DNA of 64,000 nt from Anaerococcus sp. AGMB09787 (lineage in GTDB: Bacteria > Bacillota > Clostridia > Tissierellales > Peptoniphilaceae). The translations under genes and the position numbers were made by a program. Each line of letters starts with the position of its first letter. Positions within the stretch are counted from its first letter, which is position 1. Location: the NCBI RefSeq assembly GCF_022808955.1, contig NZ_JAKZEY010000045.1, forward strand, positions 1 to 64,000, read 5' to 3'. This document shows positions 54,780-62,152 of the stretch, piece by piece. The notes beneath the pieces were generated by a model. It had not been told where the DNA came from. It was given only the letters and a program-made list of their open reading frames with translations, and did no database searches.

Positions 54780-54793
54780 TTAAAGCGTTTTAA
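54780..54793. promoter_or_regulatory. LacI-type operator of rbs
   Basis: TTAAAGCGTTTTAA, near-palindromic around a central CG, as for LacI/RbsR/CcpA operators. It sits between the -10 element and the rbsR start, where binding blocks transcription. Confidence 0.75.
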
Positions 54794-54801
54794 TTAATTC
54801 T

Positions 54802-54829
54802 AGTATATCACTATTTTAAAACTTGTCAA
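54802..54829 (-). promoter_or_regulatory. Promoter of the rbs operon
   Basis: On the minus strand TTGACA (54829-54824), 16-bp spacer, TATACT (54807-54802). Confidence 0.88.
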
Positions 54830-54860
54830 TACTAAAAAATTTTTTAGGGAGGTTATTTTA

Positions 54861-54897
54861 AATAAAAAGCAGACCTGCTATCATCATGCAAGTCCGC
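54861..54897 (-). terminator. Terminator after the isochorismatase-family gene
   Basis: On the minus strand GCGGACTTGC (54897-54888) pairs with GCAGGTCTGC (54878-54869), two G-U pairs, followed by TTTTTATTT. Confidence 0.88.
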
Positions 54898-54923
54898 CTG
54901 GTTGATATTTAATTTTATATTAC

Positions 54924-55529
54924 CTACTTTCTAAGCTCCTTCACTAAGTTTGAGATGAATTTGAAATGTGGGTCTTTTGAGTCGTAGGCTAGGTCGTAGA
55001 GGATTGTTTCTGTGGATACTAGGACTGCTCCCATATTTTCGTTGGTCCTGGCTGCCCTTTCTTTTTGGCTATCTTTGAATGATGCTATGGCATCGACTGG
55101 CAAATATACTTCTAGGCCCTTGTTTAGTAGAGTCCTTGCTGTTTGGTAAACACAGATATGGCCCTCTGCTCCTGTTATGACTACTTTTTTGATGTTTTCT
55201 TTTTCTATGAAGTCGATGACTTCTGGTCTTGCTGCATCGAATACGGTTTTTGCTATAAATTGATCTTCTTCTAGTTCTTCTAGGATTCTATCATCAGACC
55301 TACCAAGTCCCTTTGGATATTGCTCTGTTGCAAGGATAGGTTGGTTAAATTCCTTGAAGGTCTTTATTAGGACTAGGGTGTTTGCTATAGCCTCTTCTCC
55401 TTTGTCCATGGTATTCATTAGCTTTGGTTGTTCGTCTACAACCAGGAGCAAGATTTTTTCATCCTTCCTGTAGGTAGCACTATCTCTATCATAGCCTTTC
55501 ATGTAGTATTTTCTGTCTAAATTGTCCAT
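54924..55529 (-). CDS. Isochorismatase-family cysteine hydrolase
   Basis: 201 residues. The catalytic triad is visible: Asp in LLVVDEQPKLM, Lys in FIAKTVFDAA and Cys in TGAEGHICVYQTARTLL (GAEGHICV has the cis-peptide loop). The family includes nicotinamidases and N-carbamoylsarcosine amidase-like enzymes; the absence of the nicotinamidase zinc motif makes a YcaC-like hydrolase more likely. It overlaps the upstream radical SAM gene by 13 bp. Confidence 0.87.
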   Translation of the reverse strand: MDNLDRKYYMKGYDRDSATYRKDEKILLLVVDEQPKLMNTMDKGEEAIANTLVLIKTFKEFNQPILATEQYPKGLGRSDDRILEELEEDQFIAKTVFDAARPEVIDFIEKENIKKVVITGAEGHICVYQTARTLLNKGLEVYLPVDAIASFKDSQKERAARTNENMGAVLVSTETILYDLAYDSKDPHFKFISNLVKELRK

Positions 55530-56443
55530 AAATCCCCCTGTCTATAATTTTTATCCTTCATGTACTTATCTAGGGATGACAAGATGCCGGCCTTATTTTT
55601 TGACCAGTCTGGGTAGGCTATCTTCTCCCTTATCCCATCTCCTGTCAGCCTATTTATCACAATATCTTTATCGAGCCTCCTAAGGATAGCTGCCAAGATT
55701 TTTACATAGTCCTCCCTTGTCATAAGGTAGGATAGGTTGTTTTTCTCATAAAAGTTCATGAGCCTGGAATCTTTTTCTACAAAGAGGTTGTGAATCTTGA
55801 CTCCCCGAAGCTTTCTACGGTTGATGTAGTCAACATCTTCCATCCAGTCTTCATAAGTTTCGTAAGGAAGCCCGACTATAATGTGGACTAATACATTTAT
55901 GCCCAAATTTTTAAGTTTTACCACAGCCTTATCAAAGACTTCATGGTCGTAGCCCCTATTTATAAGATCAATTGTCCTTGGATTGACACTCTGCATACCA
56001 AGCTCGACTATGAGAAAAGTTTTTTGATTAAGGTCGGCTAGTAAATCAAGGACCTCATCAGACAAGCAATCTCCCCTAGTAGCTAAGGCTATCCCCACTA
56101 TATCATCTTCTGCTAGGGCCCCTTCATAAAGGTCTCTTAACCTGTGGACTTCGCCATAAGTGTTGGTAAAGTTTTGGAAGTAGGCAAGGTAGCCTTCTTT
56201 TCTCCCTGGCTTTGAGAGCTTGGACTTTTGGTCTCTTATTTGACTAGGTATGGAGAAGTCAGCTCCCAGGGTCCACTCCCCAGCTCCCCTATCTGAGCAA
56301 AATATGCAGCCTTCTCTCGAGATGGTCCCGTCACGATTGGGACAGGTAAATCCACCATCTAGGGGAAGCCTGATAATTTTCTTCTTGAATTTTATTTTGA
56401 AAAATGAATCTAGGTCATTGTATCTTTTCTTGTTAATTTCCAT
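55517..56443 (-). CDS. Radical SAM protein of the YhcC/YtqA (TIGR01212) family
   Basis: 308 residues. The cluster site has the long spacing of this family: FTCPNRDGTISREGCIFCSD near residues 28-47. LGMQSVNPRTIDLINRGYD and HIIVGLPYETYEDWMED are radical SAM core segments shared with Elp3-like enzymes. Function is unknown, with proposals in tRNA or cofactor metabolism. Divergent from the HAD gene. Confidence 0.9.
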   Translation of the reverse strand: MEINKKRYNDLDSFFKIKFKKKIIRLPLDGGFTCPNRDGTISREGCIFCSDRGAGEWTLGADFSIPSQIRDQKSKLSKPGRKEGYLAYFQNFTNTYGEVHRLRDLYEGALAEDDIVGIALATRGDCLSDEVLDLLADLNQKTFLIVELGMQSVNPRTIDLINRGYDHEVFDKAVVKLKNLGINVLVHIIVGLPYETYEDWMEDVDYINRRKLRGVKIHNLFVEKDSRLMNFYEKNNLSYLMTREDYVKILAAILRRLDKDIVINRLTGDGIREKIAYPDWSKNKAGILSSLDKYMKDKNYRQGDLWTI

Positions 56444-56498
56444 AGAAAAAATATACTTTATTTTTCAAAAAAGTTTACTGGCAAGGTATAATTATCTT

Positions 56499-57326
56499 AT
56501 GATTAAATTAATTACAATAGATGTGGACGGGACTCTCGTCACCCCACTTAAAAGACTTACAAAAAAGAATAAAGCTGCTATAAAAAGAGCCAAAGACCAT
56601 GGCCTTACCCTTACCCTAGTATCTGGTAGACCCTTCAAAGGCCTCTATCCACTACTAGAAGAGCTTGACCTTACTGGATTCAATTCTTATTCTGTTTGCC
56701 AAAATGGGTCTTATATTTTTGATAATAAGGAGCAAAAACCCATCGAAAGTATAGGCCAAGGACCGAGTGAGCTTATAGCTGTTGATAAAATGCTAGATGG
56801 CTACAGGCTTGAACTTGCTGCTATGGATGACTTTGGCTTCTATACTAGGCATAAAAATCCGAGTATCTTTTCCAAAATTGATGCCCAAATCTCAAATATA
56901 GACCTTACAGTCGTTGCCTACGAAGACTGGCCAGCTGACAAGGTCTTTGGGAGATTTCTAATCCTAGGTAGACCATCTGAGATTAAAAGATTTATAAGAA
57001 ATATGCCAGATGACCTAAAAAATTCCTACTACCCAGTCCAAACTTCCCCCTTTATGATAGAGGTTATGAATAAGTCTGCCAACAAGGGGGTAGCCATAGA
57101 GAAATTGGCAGATAGGCTTGGAGTTAGTATAGATGAAATAATGGCTATTGGCAACGAAAAAAACGACATCCCCATGCTTGCTAGAGCTGGATTTTCTGTC
57201 GCTATGGCCAATGCCGTAAGTGAGGTCAAGGATGAGGCTGACTTTATAACCAAGAGTAACCTTAGGTCAGGAGTCGGCCATGCCATAGATAGGCTAATAG
57301 ATAATAAGCTTCTTCCCTACAAGTAA
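56499..57326 (+). CDS. Cof-type HAD phosphatase
   Basis: 275 residues from the ATG at 56499 (MIKLITIDVDGTLV); an upstream start at 56250 would lie inside the divergent gene and is not credible. Motif I DVDGTL, motif II LTLVSGRPF, C2-type cap, and motif IV AIGNEKNDIPMLARAG. It probably dephosphorylates sugar phosphates or flavin intermediates. No strong RBS. Ten bases before a palindromic element. Confidence 0.92.
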   Translation: MIKLITIDVDGTLVTPLKRLTKKNKAAIKRAKDHGLTLTLVSGRPFKGLYPLLEELDLTGFNSYSVCQNGSYIFDNKEQKPIESIGQGPSELIAVDKMLDGYRLELAAMDDFGFYTRHKNPSIFSKIDAQISNIDLTVVAYEDWPADKVFGRFLILGRPSEIKRFIRNMPDDLKNSYYPVQTSPFMIEVMNKSANKGVAIEKLADRLGVSIDEIMAIGNEKNDIPMLARAGFSVAMANAVSEVKDEADFITKSNLRSGVGHAIDRLIDNKLLPYK

Positions 57327-57336
57327 GCCTACAAAA

Positions 57337-57492
57337 GGGGCTGTTGCAGAATGAATAAATCGACCCAAAATCGTTAGAAGAACCTCCACGAGCCGGCAGG
57401 CTTGCCTCCATGAGCCGGCGGGCTTGCCTCAAATTGTCTAAGAGAATCTTCTAAGGATGGGACGATAATTATTCATAGTTTTCACCAGCCCC
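57337..57492. mobile_element. MITE-like palindromic element, copy 2 (two internal units)
   Basis: Ends GGGGCTGTTGCAGAATGAAT and, inverted from 57492, GGGGCTGGTGAAAACTATGA. Two 22-bp GC-rich palindromic units start at 57390 and 57412 (GAGCCGGCAGGCTTGCCTC type), followed by TTGTCTAAGAGAATCTT. Copy 1 at 4767-4965 has four units. It lies between two convergent stop codons, where its hairpins may also terminate transcription. Confidence 0.82.
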
Positions 57493-57495
57493 TAC

Positions 57496-57984
57496 TTATC
57501 TATACTTTTCTTCCTTTAGTTTCTTTAGCTCGTAGTTAATACTTTTTCTCTTGGAAACAAGCTTTCTAAAAACCTTGACCAAATTATTCTTAGCCTTGTT
57601 AATATCAACTTCCTTAAGTCTAATATTAGTCCTAAAGATAATATCAGATAGCTTGCTATTTACTTCCTCAAAACCAGTTAGCTTGGTAGGGAGGGTCAAG
57701 CTCTTAGCCAAGTCCTTATCATAAAGCATGAGCTTGGTTCTAAAATCTAAGATCTCAGCTTGAACCCTATCGATATTCTTGTTGACCTTGGAATGTTTGG
57801 AATGTCTTAACCCATTGCCTACAAAATTTCCCCTAAGGATGTCAAGACCAGGGACACTTGATAGGTCTCTTACCTTTCTTCCATAAACTTCTACATCACG
57901 AATTATAGATCTTATCTCCTTAATAAACTTATCAATCTTATCCTTTTCCTGTATTAATTTTGCTTTTTTATCTTCACTATTCAT
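57496..57984 (-). CDS. Hypothetical helical protein
   Basis: 162 residues from the ATG at 57984 (ATGGAGGAC upstream). Lys- and Asp-rich, with long predicted helices and heptad-like leucines (EKDKIDKFIKEIRSIIRDVE; DRVQAEILDFRTKLMLYDKD). No membrane segment, signal or known motif. I do not recognise a family. It is the only gene between the palindromic element and the divergent DUF3783 gene. Confidence 0.7.
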   Translation of the reverse strand: MNSEDKKAKLIQEKDKIDKFIKEIRSIIRDVEVYGRKVRDLSSVPGLDILRGNFVGNGLRHSKHSKVNKNIDRVQAEILDFRTKLMLYDKDLAKSLTLPTKLTGFEEVNSKLSDIIFRTNIRLKEVDINKAKNNLVKVFRKLVSKRKSINYELKKLKEEKYR

Positions 57985-58098
57985 AAAGTCCTCCATATGG
58001 ATGTTATTATATTTATACCCAAAAATCCAAAAAATTAAAGTTTGTTATCCAAAATATCATTAGTATAGTTATAATATATAAATAAAAGGAAGGTCATA

Positions 58099-58665
58099 AT
58101 GTCAAAAATTTTATACTATAACCCAATAGATTTAGATAAATACGAAAGAATCAAAAAAATTGCTGCCAAGCGTGGCATTGAAATAATTGAAGTAGGGAAA
58201 GATCACATCAACTACAAGGTCGGCTACCTCCTAGCCCTTGATGGCTTCGATAGCGAACAAGCAAATATAAGTTATGAGGATGACTTCGACTTTGACTTTG
58301 CCCTCTTCGATGACTTTACAAACGAAGAGCTCTTTGGCCTAATTGATGAGCTAAGGGAAAATCAAGCAGCAGTTAGCCACAAGGCTGGCGTTACCCCAAA
58401 TAACATCAAGTGGACTTTGGGAGAACTCCTTACAGAAAATGACAAGGAAGCCAAGGCCATGGGACTAATTAACAAGATAAATGCACTCGTAGAAAAGAAT
58501 GCAGCCTACAAGGAAAAATATGGCGAAGATCCAAAAATCAAGGAAATAATTGATGAGATCAACGCCTACTTTGCAAGTGCTGAAATCTTCGAACTAGACC
58601 TCGCCAAGGGCCTCTACCTAAAACTCCTAGACGAGACCATAAGAGTTGAAAAAGACCACGAATAA
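58099..58665 (+). CDS. DUF3783-family protein
   Basis: 188 residues. It starts MSKILYYNPIDLDKYERIKK, and the segment FALFDDFTNEELFGLIDELR continues into AAVSHKAGVTPNNIKWTLGE, matching my memory of DUF3783 proteins of clostridia. Soluble, acidic, helical C-terminus. Function unknown. A terminator follows at once, so it is monocistronic. Confidence 0.75.
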   Translation: MSKILYYNPIDLDKYERIKKIAAKRGIEIIEVGKDHINYKVGYLLALDGFDSEQANISYEDDFDFDFALFDDFTNEELFGLIDELRENQAAVSHKAGVTPNNIKWTLGELLTENDKEAKAMGLINKINALVEKNAAYKEKYGEDPKIKEIIDEINAYFASAEIFELDLAKGLYLKLLDETIRVEKDHE

Positions 58666-58676
58666 TTAAAGAACCG

Positions 58677-58697
58677 AGAGCCAGAAGGCTCTTTTTT
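58677..58697 (+). terminator. Terminator of the DUF3783 gene
   Basis: AGAGCC (58677-58682) with GGCTCT (58687-58692), followed by TTTTT. Confidence 0.88.
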
Positions 58698-58750
58698 CTT
58701 GGCAAATTTTACACCTAGGTCACAATTCCTATAAAATCAAGGAGACCCAT

Positions 58751-59180
58751 ATGGAAGAAAATAATTTTAAGAAATCTCTAGAAAATAATTCGATAATGCC
58801 ATTTATAATAAGAACTTCTCAAATATAAGTCAAAATTTTAATGAAGTTAAAAATCTGTTAAAAATATTACTAATATAATAAAAAGATATCCAGAAAAATC
58901 CTATATCTTTAATAAGTTTATTGAATATTTCCTACCTACAACAGTAAAGCTTATCGAGGCCTACACAGAATATGAAATGATGGGCAGTGACGATAAGGAA
59001 ATTCTATCATCCCTAAAGGAGATAAACGAAACTCTTATAATTATAAATGATGCCTTCGAAAAAATTTGTCTTTAACTCCTAGAAGATAGGAATATGGATA
59101 TTAAAGCAGATATCGATACTATGAAATTGCTTTTCAAGCAAGAAGGCTATATGGGGGAAGATTTTAATAAGGAAGTCTAG
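58751..59180 (+). pseudogene. xpaC: XpaC-like protein, C-terminal pseudogene
   Basis: The ATG frame at 58751 stops early. From ~58880 the sequence FIEYFLPTTVKLIEAYTEYE, IINDAFEKI and MDIKADIDTMKLLFKQEGY is the characteristic C-terminus of XpaC (5-bromo-4-chloroindolyl phosphate hydrolysis) proteins. Several in-frame stops (for example after FEKICL) and a frame break show it is dead. The usual partner telA is not next to it. The rest of 59181-59277 holds nothing. Confidence 0.75.
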
Positions 59181-59270
59181 GTGGCTTTTCCTATAAAATT
59201 TTCTCATATAGAAAAATCCCAGACTTATCTATTATCTAGTCCTACTTATCGTTTACTTAATAATTTTTAC

Positions 59271-59307
59271 AAAAAATCCTCCCGATTAGTTTTTACTAAC
59301 CGAGAGG
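59271..59307 (-). terminator. Terminator of the superoxide reductase gene
   Basis: On the minus strand CCTCTCGGTTAG (59307-59296) pairs with CTAATCGGGAGG (59289-59278), with mismatches or G-U, followed by ATTTTTT. Confidence 0.9.
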
Positions 59308-59346
59308 TTTTAGTCCACAATATTTTACTATTGAAAGATTTTTTTA

Positions 59347-59706
59347 TTAGTTAAGCTCAGCGCTTCCTTCCCATAGACCGTGGATGTTGCAGTAGCTTAG
59401 TGCATAGAATGTACCATTCTTTTCTGTTTCGATAACGCCAGTTGCTATAGGTGTTGATAGTATGTCTCCTTCACCATGAGCCTTAAATTCGTAGCTAGCT
59501 ACTTCTACTGGGAATTTAGCTCCTTCTGCTTGGAAGAAAACTTTGATCCAAGAAATGTGGTGTTCTAATGTGTTTGGGTGAGCTATTTCTGTTCCTATAG
59601 CAGCCTTTACTTCTACCTTGTTTCCGTCTAGTCTTTGAACTGTTACTTCAGGAACGTGTTTTTCGTTTGCAAAATCTCCAGTTTGTACTGTTTCAGTTAA
59701 TTTCAT
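59347..59706 (-). CDS. Superoxide reductase (neelaredoxin type)
   Basis: 119 residues. The mononuclear iron ligands are visible: His in NEKHVPEV, two His in AHPNTLEHHISWIKVFF, and Cys/His in YCNIHGLWEGSAEL. The N-terminal desulforedoxin domain is missing, so it is a one-iron enzyme. It reduces superoxide to hydrogen peroxide without making oxygen, the usual anaerobe defence. Single gene with its own terminator. Confidence 0.95.
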   Translation of the reverse strand: MKLTETVQTGDFANEKHVPEVTVQRLDGNKVEVKAAIGTEIAHPNTLEHHISWIKVFFQAEGAKFPVEVASYEFKAHGEGDILSTPIATGVIETEKNGTFYALSYCNIHGLWEGSAELN

Positions 59707-59778
59707 ATTTATACCTCCATATAAAATCTTACAATATTATTATACCCACTTGGTCTAAAATTAATTATATATTTTTAA

Positions 59779-61071
59779 TTATTCTAAAATTTTGTCGATT
59801 GGTCTTGTAATTTGTTCTCCACTTTCCATATCTTTGATAGAAACTTGCCTTGAATTTAGCTCATCTTCGCCAAGGATTATGACCTTCTTCGCTCCGATTT
59901 TATCAGCGTAGGTCATCTTCTTTTTGAACTTGCCAGCTTCAAAGTAGATGTCAGCTTCCTTATTAGCATCTCTTAGGATTCTTAGGACTTCTATGGCATA
60001 GGAGTTTATTTTTTCGTCCATCGGGATTATGAGGTAGTCGGTAAGGCCCTTGGATATTTCCCTTATAAGGCCTAGTTCTTGGAGCTTGTAGAAGAGTCTA
60101 GTTAAACCTATGGACATACCAACTCCTGGTAGGTTTTGCTTGGTGAAGTTTTGGGCTAGGTTGTCATACCTTCCCCCTGAGCAGACTGATCCTATTGACT
60201 CGTGGCCATTAATGAAGGTCTCATAGACTGTGCCTGTGTAGTAGTCAAGTCCCCTAGTTATGGCGAGGTCGATTTTGATATTCTCATCTCCCACACCAAA
60301 TTCTTTCATATATTTATAAACTAGACCCAGCTCACTTAGGCCCTCCTTAAAGAGGTCATTGCTATCAAAGCTTTCAAGGTCTGCTAGGACTTGGTCATTG
60401 GCTTCATCCTTGTTGATAAAGTCGATTATGGTCTCTGCCTTATCGGCTGATAGGATTTCTGCAAGGAGGTCATAGGTCTTATCTATGCCAATCTTATCTT
60501 TCTTGTCTATAGTCCTTAGGACCTCAGTAGAGTCCTCTATTCCTAGGCTTTGGAAGAAGCCATTTAGGAGTTTTCTATTGTTTATCTTGAAGGTAATGTC
60601 GCTAAGTCCAATTTGACTAAAGACATCGAGGATTACCCTTGGTAGGATGGCATCGTTAATTATAGATAGGCTATTGTGGCCAATGATGTCGATATCGCAT
60701 TGGTAAAATTCTTTGTACCTACCCTTTTGGTTTCTCTCTCCCCTATAGACCTTGCCTATATGGTATCTTTTGAAGGGGAAGTTTAGGTCTTGGAAATGCT
60801 CTGCTACATACCTTGCAAGGGGAACTGTTAGGTCAAACCTAAGGCTCATGTCTTTAGAATCTGAAGCTATCTCAAAGATTTGCTTTTCAGTTTCTCCCCC
60901 ACCCTTGGCAAAAAGGATCTCATTTTTTTCGATAAGGGGGGTATCTATTGGTAAAAATTGGTACTTGCTAAAGGTTGCTGCGATCTTTTCTTTTATGTCA
61001 TCAAAAACTACTTGGTCCTCGGGTAATAGCTCCATTACCCCTGCTATAGTTGAAGGTTTTACAATATTCAT
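59779..61071 (-). CDS. hisS: Histidyl-tRNA synthetase
   Basis: 430 residues. Class II motif 2 YRGERNQKGRYKEFYQCDID, histidine-specific RGLDYYTGTVYE and CSGGRYDNL, motif 3 GVGMSIGLTRL; a C-terminal anticodon-binding domain (YLIIPMDEKINSYAIEVLR) is present, which separates it from HisZ. It charges tRNA-His. Confidence 0.95.
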   Translation of the reverse strand: MNIVKPSTIAGVMELLPEDQVVFDDIKEKIAATFSKYQFLPIDTPLIEKNEILFAKGGGETEKQIFEIASDSKDMSLRFDLTVPLARYVAEHFQDLNFPFKRYHIGKVYRGERNQKGRYKEFYQCDIDIIGHNSLSIINDAILPRVILDVFSQIGLSDITFKINNRKLLNGFFQSLGIEDSTEVLRTIDKKDKIGIDKTYDLLAEILSADKAETIIDFINKDEANDQVLADLESFDSNDLFKEGLSELGLVYKYMKEFGVGDENIKIDLAITRGLDYYTGTVYETFINGHESIGSVCSGGRYDNLAQNFTKQNLPGVGMSIGLTRLFYKLQELGLIREISKGLTDYLIIPMDEKINSYAIEVLRILRDANKEADIYFEAGKFKKKMTYADKIGAKKVIILGEDELNSRQVSIKDMESGEQITRPIDKILE

Positions 61072-61109
61072 TCGGTCCTCTTTCTTTTTTCTTTATTATA
61101 TCATATATC

Positions 61110-61781
61110 TTAGACTGCCATTAGGGATCCCAAATCTTGGAGGTCTATGTCCTTGGGATAGACTAAGGTAAGTCCTGCCTCTTCTGCATTTGCTTTTATT
61201 ATATCAAAGGATTTTAGCCTGTCAATGTTTCCATCAAAAATTAGCCTATTCCCATAGAGTCCACAAGTCCCTCCAATAAATCCCGTCTCAAAGCCAGGAA
61301 GATCTATATCTTCCTTATGGAGCAAAACCACCTTTATCTTATCTCTTAATTTTTTGTAAATTCCATAGTCTCCTGTCAAAATCCTATCCCCCATAGGGAT
61401 AATAGAACACCTGGTATAGCCTTGTTTGACCCTAAGGTGGATTTTATCCTTCATATGATCTAAGATATGGCTTTCTGTTAGGTCATTATGGATAAAAAAG
61501 TCATCTCCCACGTAGACATTGTAAATGCTATCGTAGGGATACTTGATTTTTACTGGTTCGCCCTCTATTATCTCATAGTTCGGAAGTTTGTCCCTATAGT
61601 AGGGAGCTATCGTTTTGTCGACTAGGATTTTTCCATCTCCTAGGGGAAAGATCGATAGGTCTGGGTGATCTGCTATAGGCTCTAATAGGTTGGGGTTGTC
61701 TATCGTTTCTATAAAGTCTATTTTTTCTTCTTTTAAAAAATCTTTAAATGCTTCTTTTGCCTTGTTTGATATTATTAGCAT
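61110..61781 (-). CDS. DUF6873-like GME-fold protein
   Basis: 223 residues. PLGDGKILVDKTIAPYYRDK, DDFFIHNDLTESHILD, VKQGYTRCSIIPMGDRIL and ETGFIGGTCGLYGNRLIFDG look like the amidinotransferase-like (GME) fold proteins of clostridia. Function unknown; conserved Asp, His and Cys (GGTCG) may form an active site. 38 bp upstream of hisS on the same strand. Confidence 0.7.
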   Translation of the reverse strand: MLIISNKAKEAFKDFLKEEKIDFIETIDNPNLLEPIADHPDLSIFPLGDGKILVDKTIAPYYRDKLPNYEIIEGEPVKIKYPYDSIYNVYVGDDFFIHNDLTESHILDHMKDKIHLRVKQGYTRCSIIPMGDRILTGDYGIYKKLRDKIKVVLLHKEDIDLPGFETGFIGGTCGLYGNRLIFDGNIDRLKSFDIIKANAEEAGLTLVYPKDIDLQDLGSLMAV

Positions 61782-61832
61782 GGCTTCCCTCTTATATTAT
61801 GATACAAAAAAAGCCCTCCTAGGAGAGCTACT

Positions 61833-61906
61833 TGGAGGCGCCAATCAGATTCGAACTGATGGTAAAGGTGTTGCAGACCTCTGCCTTACCACTTGGCTAT
61901 GGCGCC
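61833..61906 (-). tRNA. tRNA-Cys (GCA)
   Basis: Acceptor GGCGCCA pairs with TGGCGCC, CCA encoded, anticodon loop CTGCAAC with GCA, T-arm TCAGTTCGAATCTGA. Confidence 0.97.
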
Positions 61907-61912
61907 ATAAAA

Positions 61913-61987
61913 TGGAGCGGATGACGAGATTCGAACTCGCGACCCTCGCCTTGGCAAGGCGATGCTCTACCCCTGAGCCACATCCGC
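61913..61987 (-). tRNA. tRNA-Gly (GCC)
   Basis: Acceptor GCGGATG with CATCCGC, CCA encoded, anticodon loop TTGCCAA with GCC, T-arm GAGTTCGAATCTC. Confidence 0.97.
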
Positions 61988-62027
61988 ATTAATTATATTA
62001 TACACCAACTTTCACATTTGTAAAGGT

Positions 62028-62103
62028 TGGTGCCCAGAGGCGGAATCGAACCACCGACACGGGGATTTTCAGTCCCCTGCTCTACCGACTGAGCTATCTG
62101 GGC
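62028..62103 (-). tRNA. tRNA-Phe (GAA)
   Basis: Acceptor GCCCAGA with TCTGGGC, CCA encoded, anticodon loop CTGAAAA with GAA, T-arm GGTTCGATTCC. First of the three-tRNA cluster. Confidence 0.97.
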
Positions 62104-62152
62104 TTAACAGTTACCTATATATAATACTACATAGGTAAGCTGTTGTCAAATA

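Noticed and set aside
56250-56498. N-terminal extension of the HAD phosphatase
   Set aside because: It overlaps the divergent radical SAM gene; the HAD fold begins exactly at the ATG at 56499.
59779-61071. HisZ, the regulatory paralogue of histidyl-tRNA synthetase
   Set aside because: The anticodon-binding domain and the RGLDYYTG and GGRYD motifs are present and no his biosynthesis genes are nearby.
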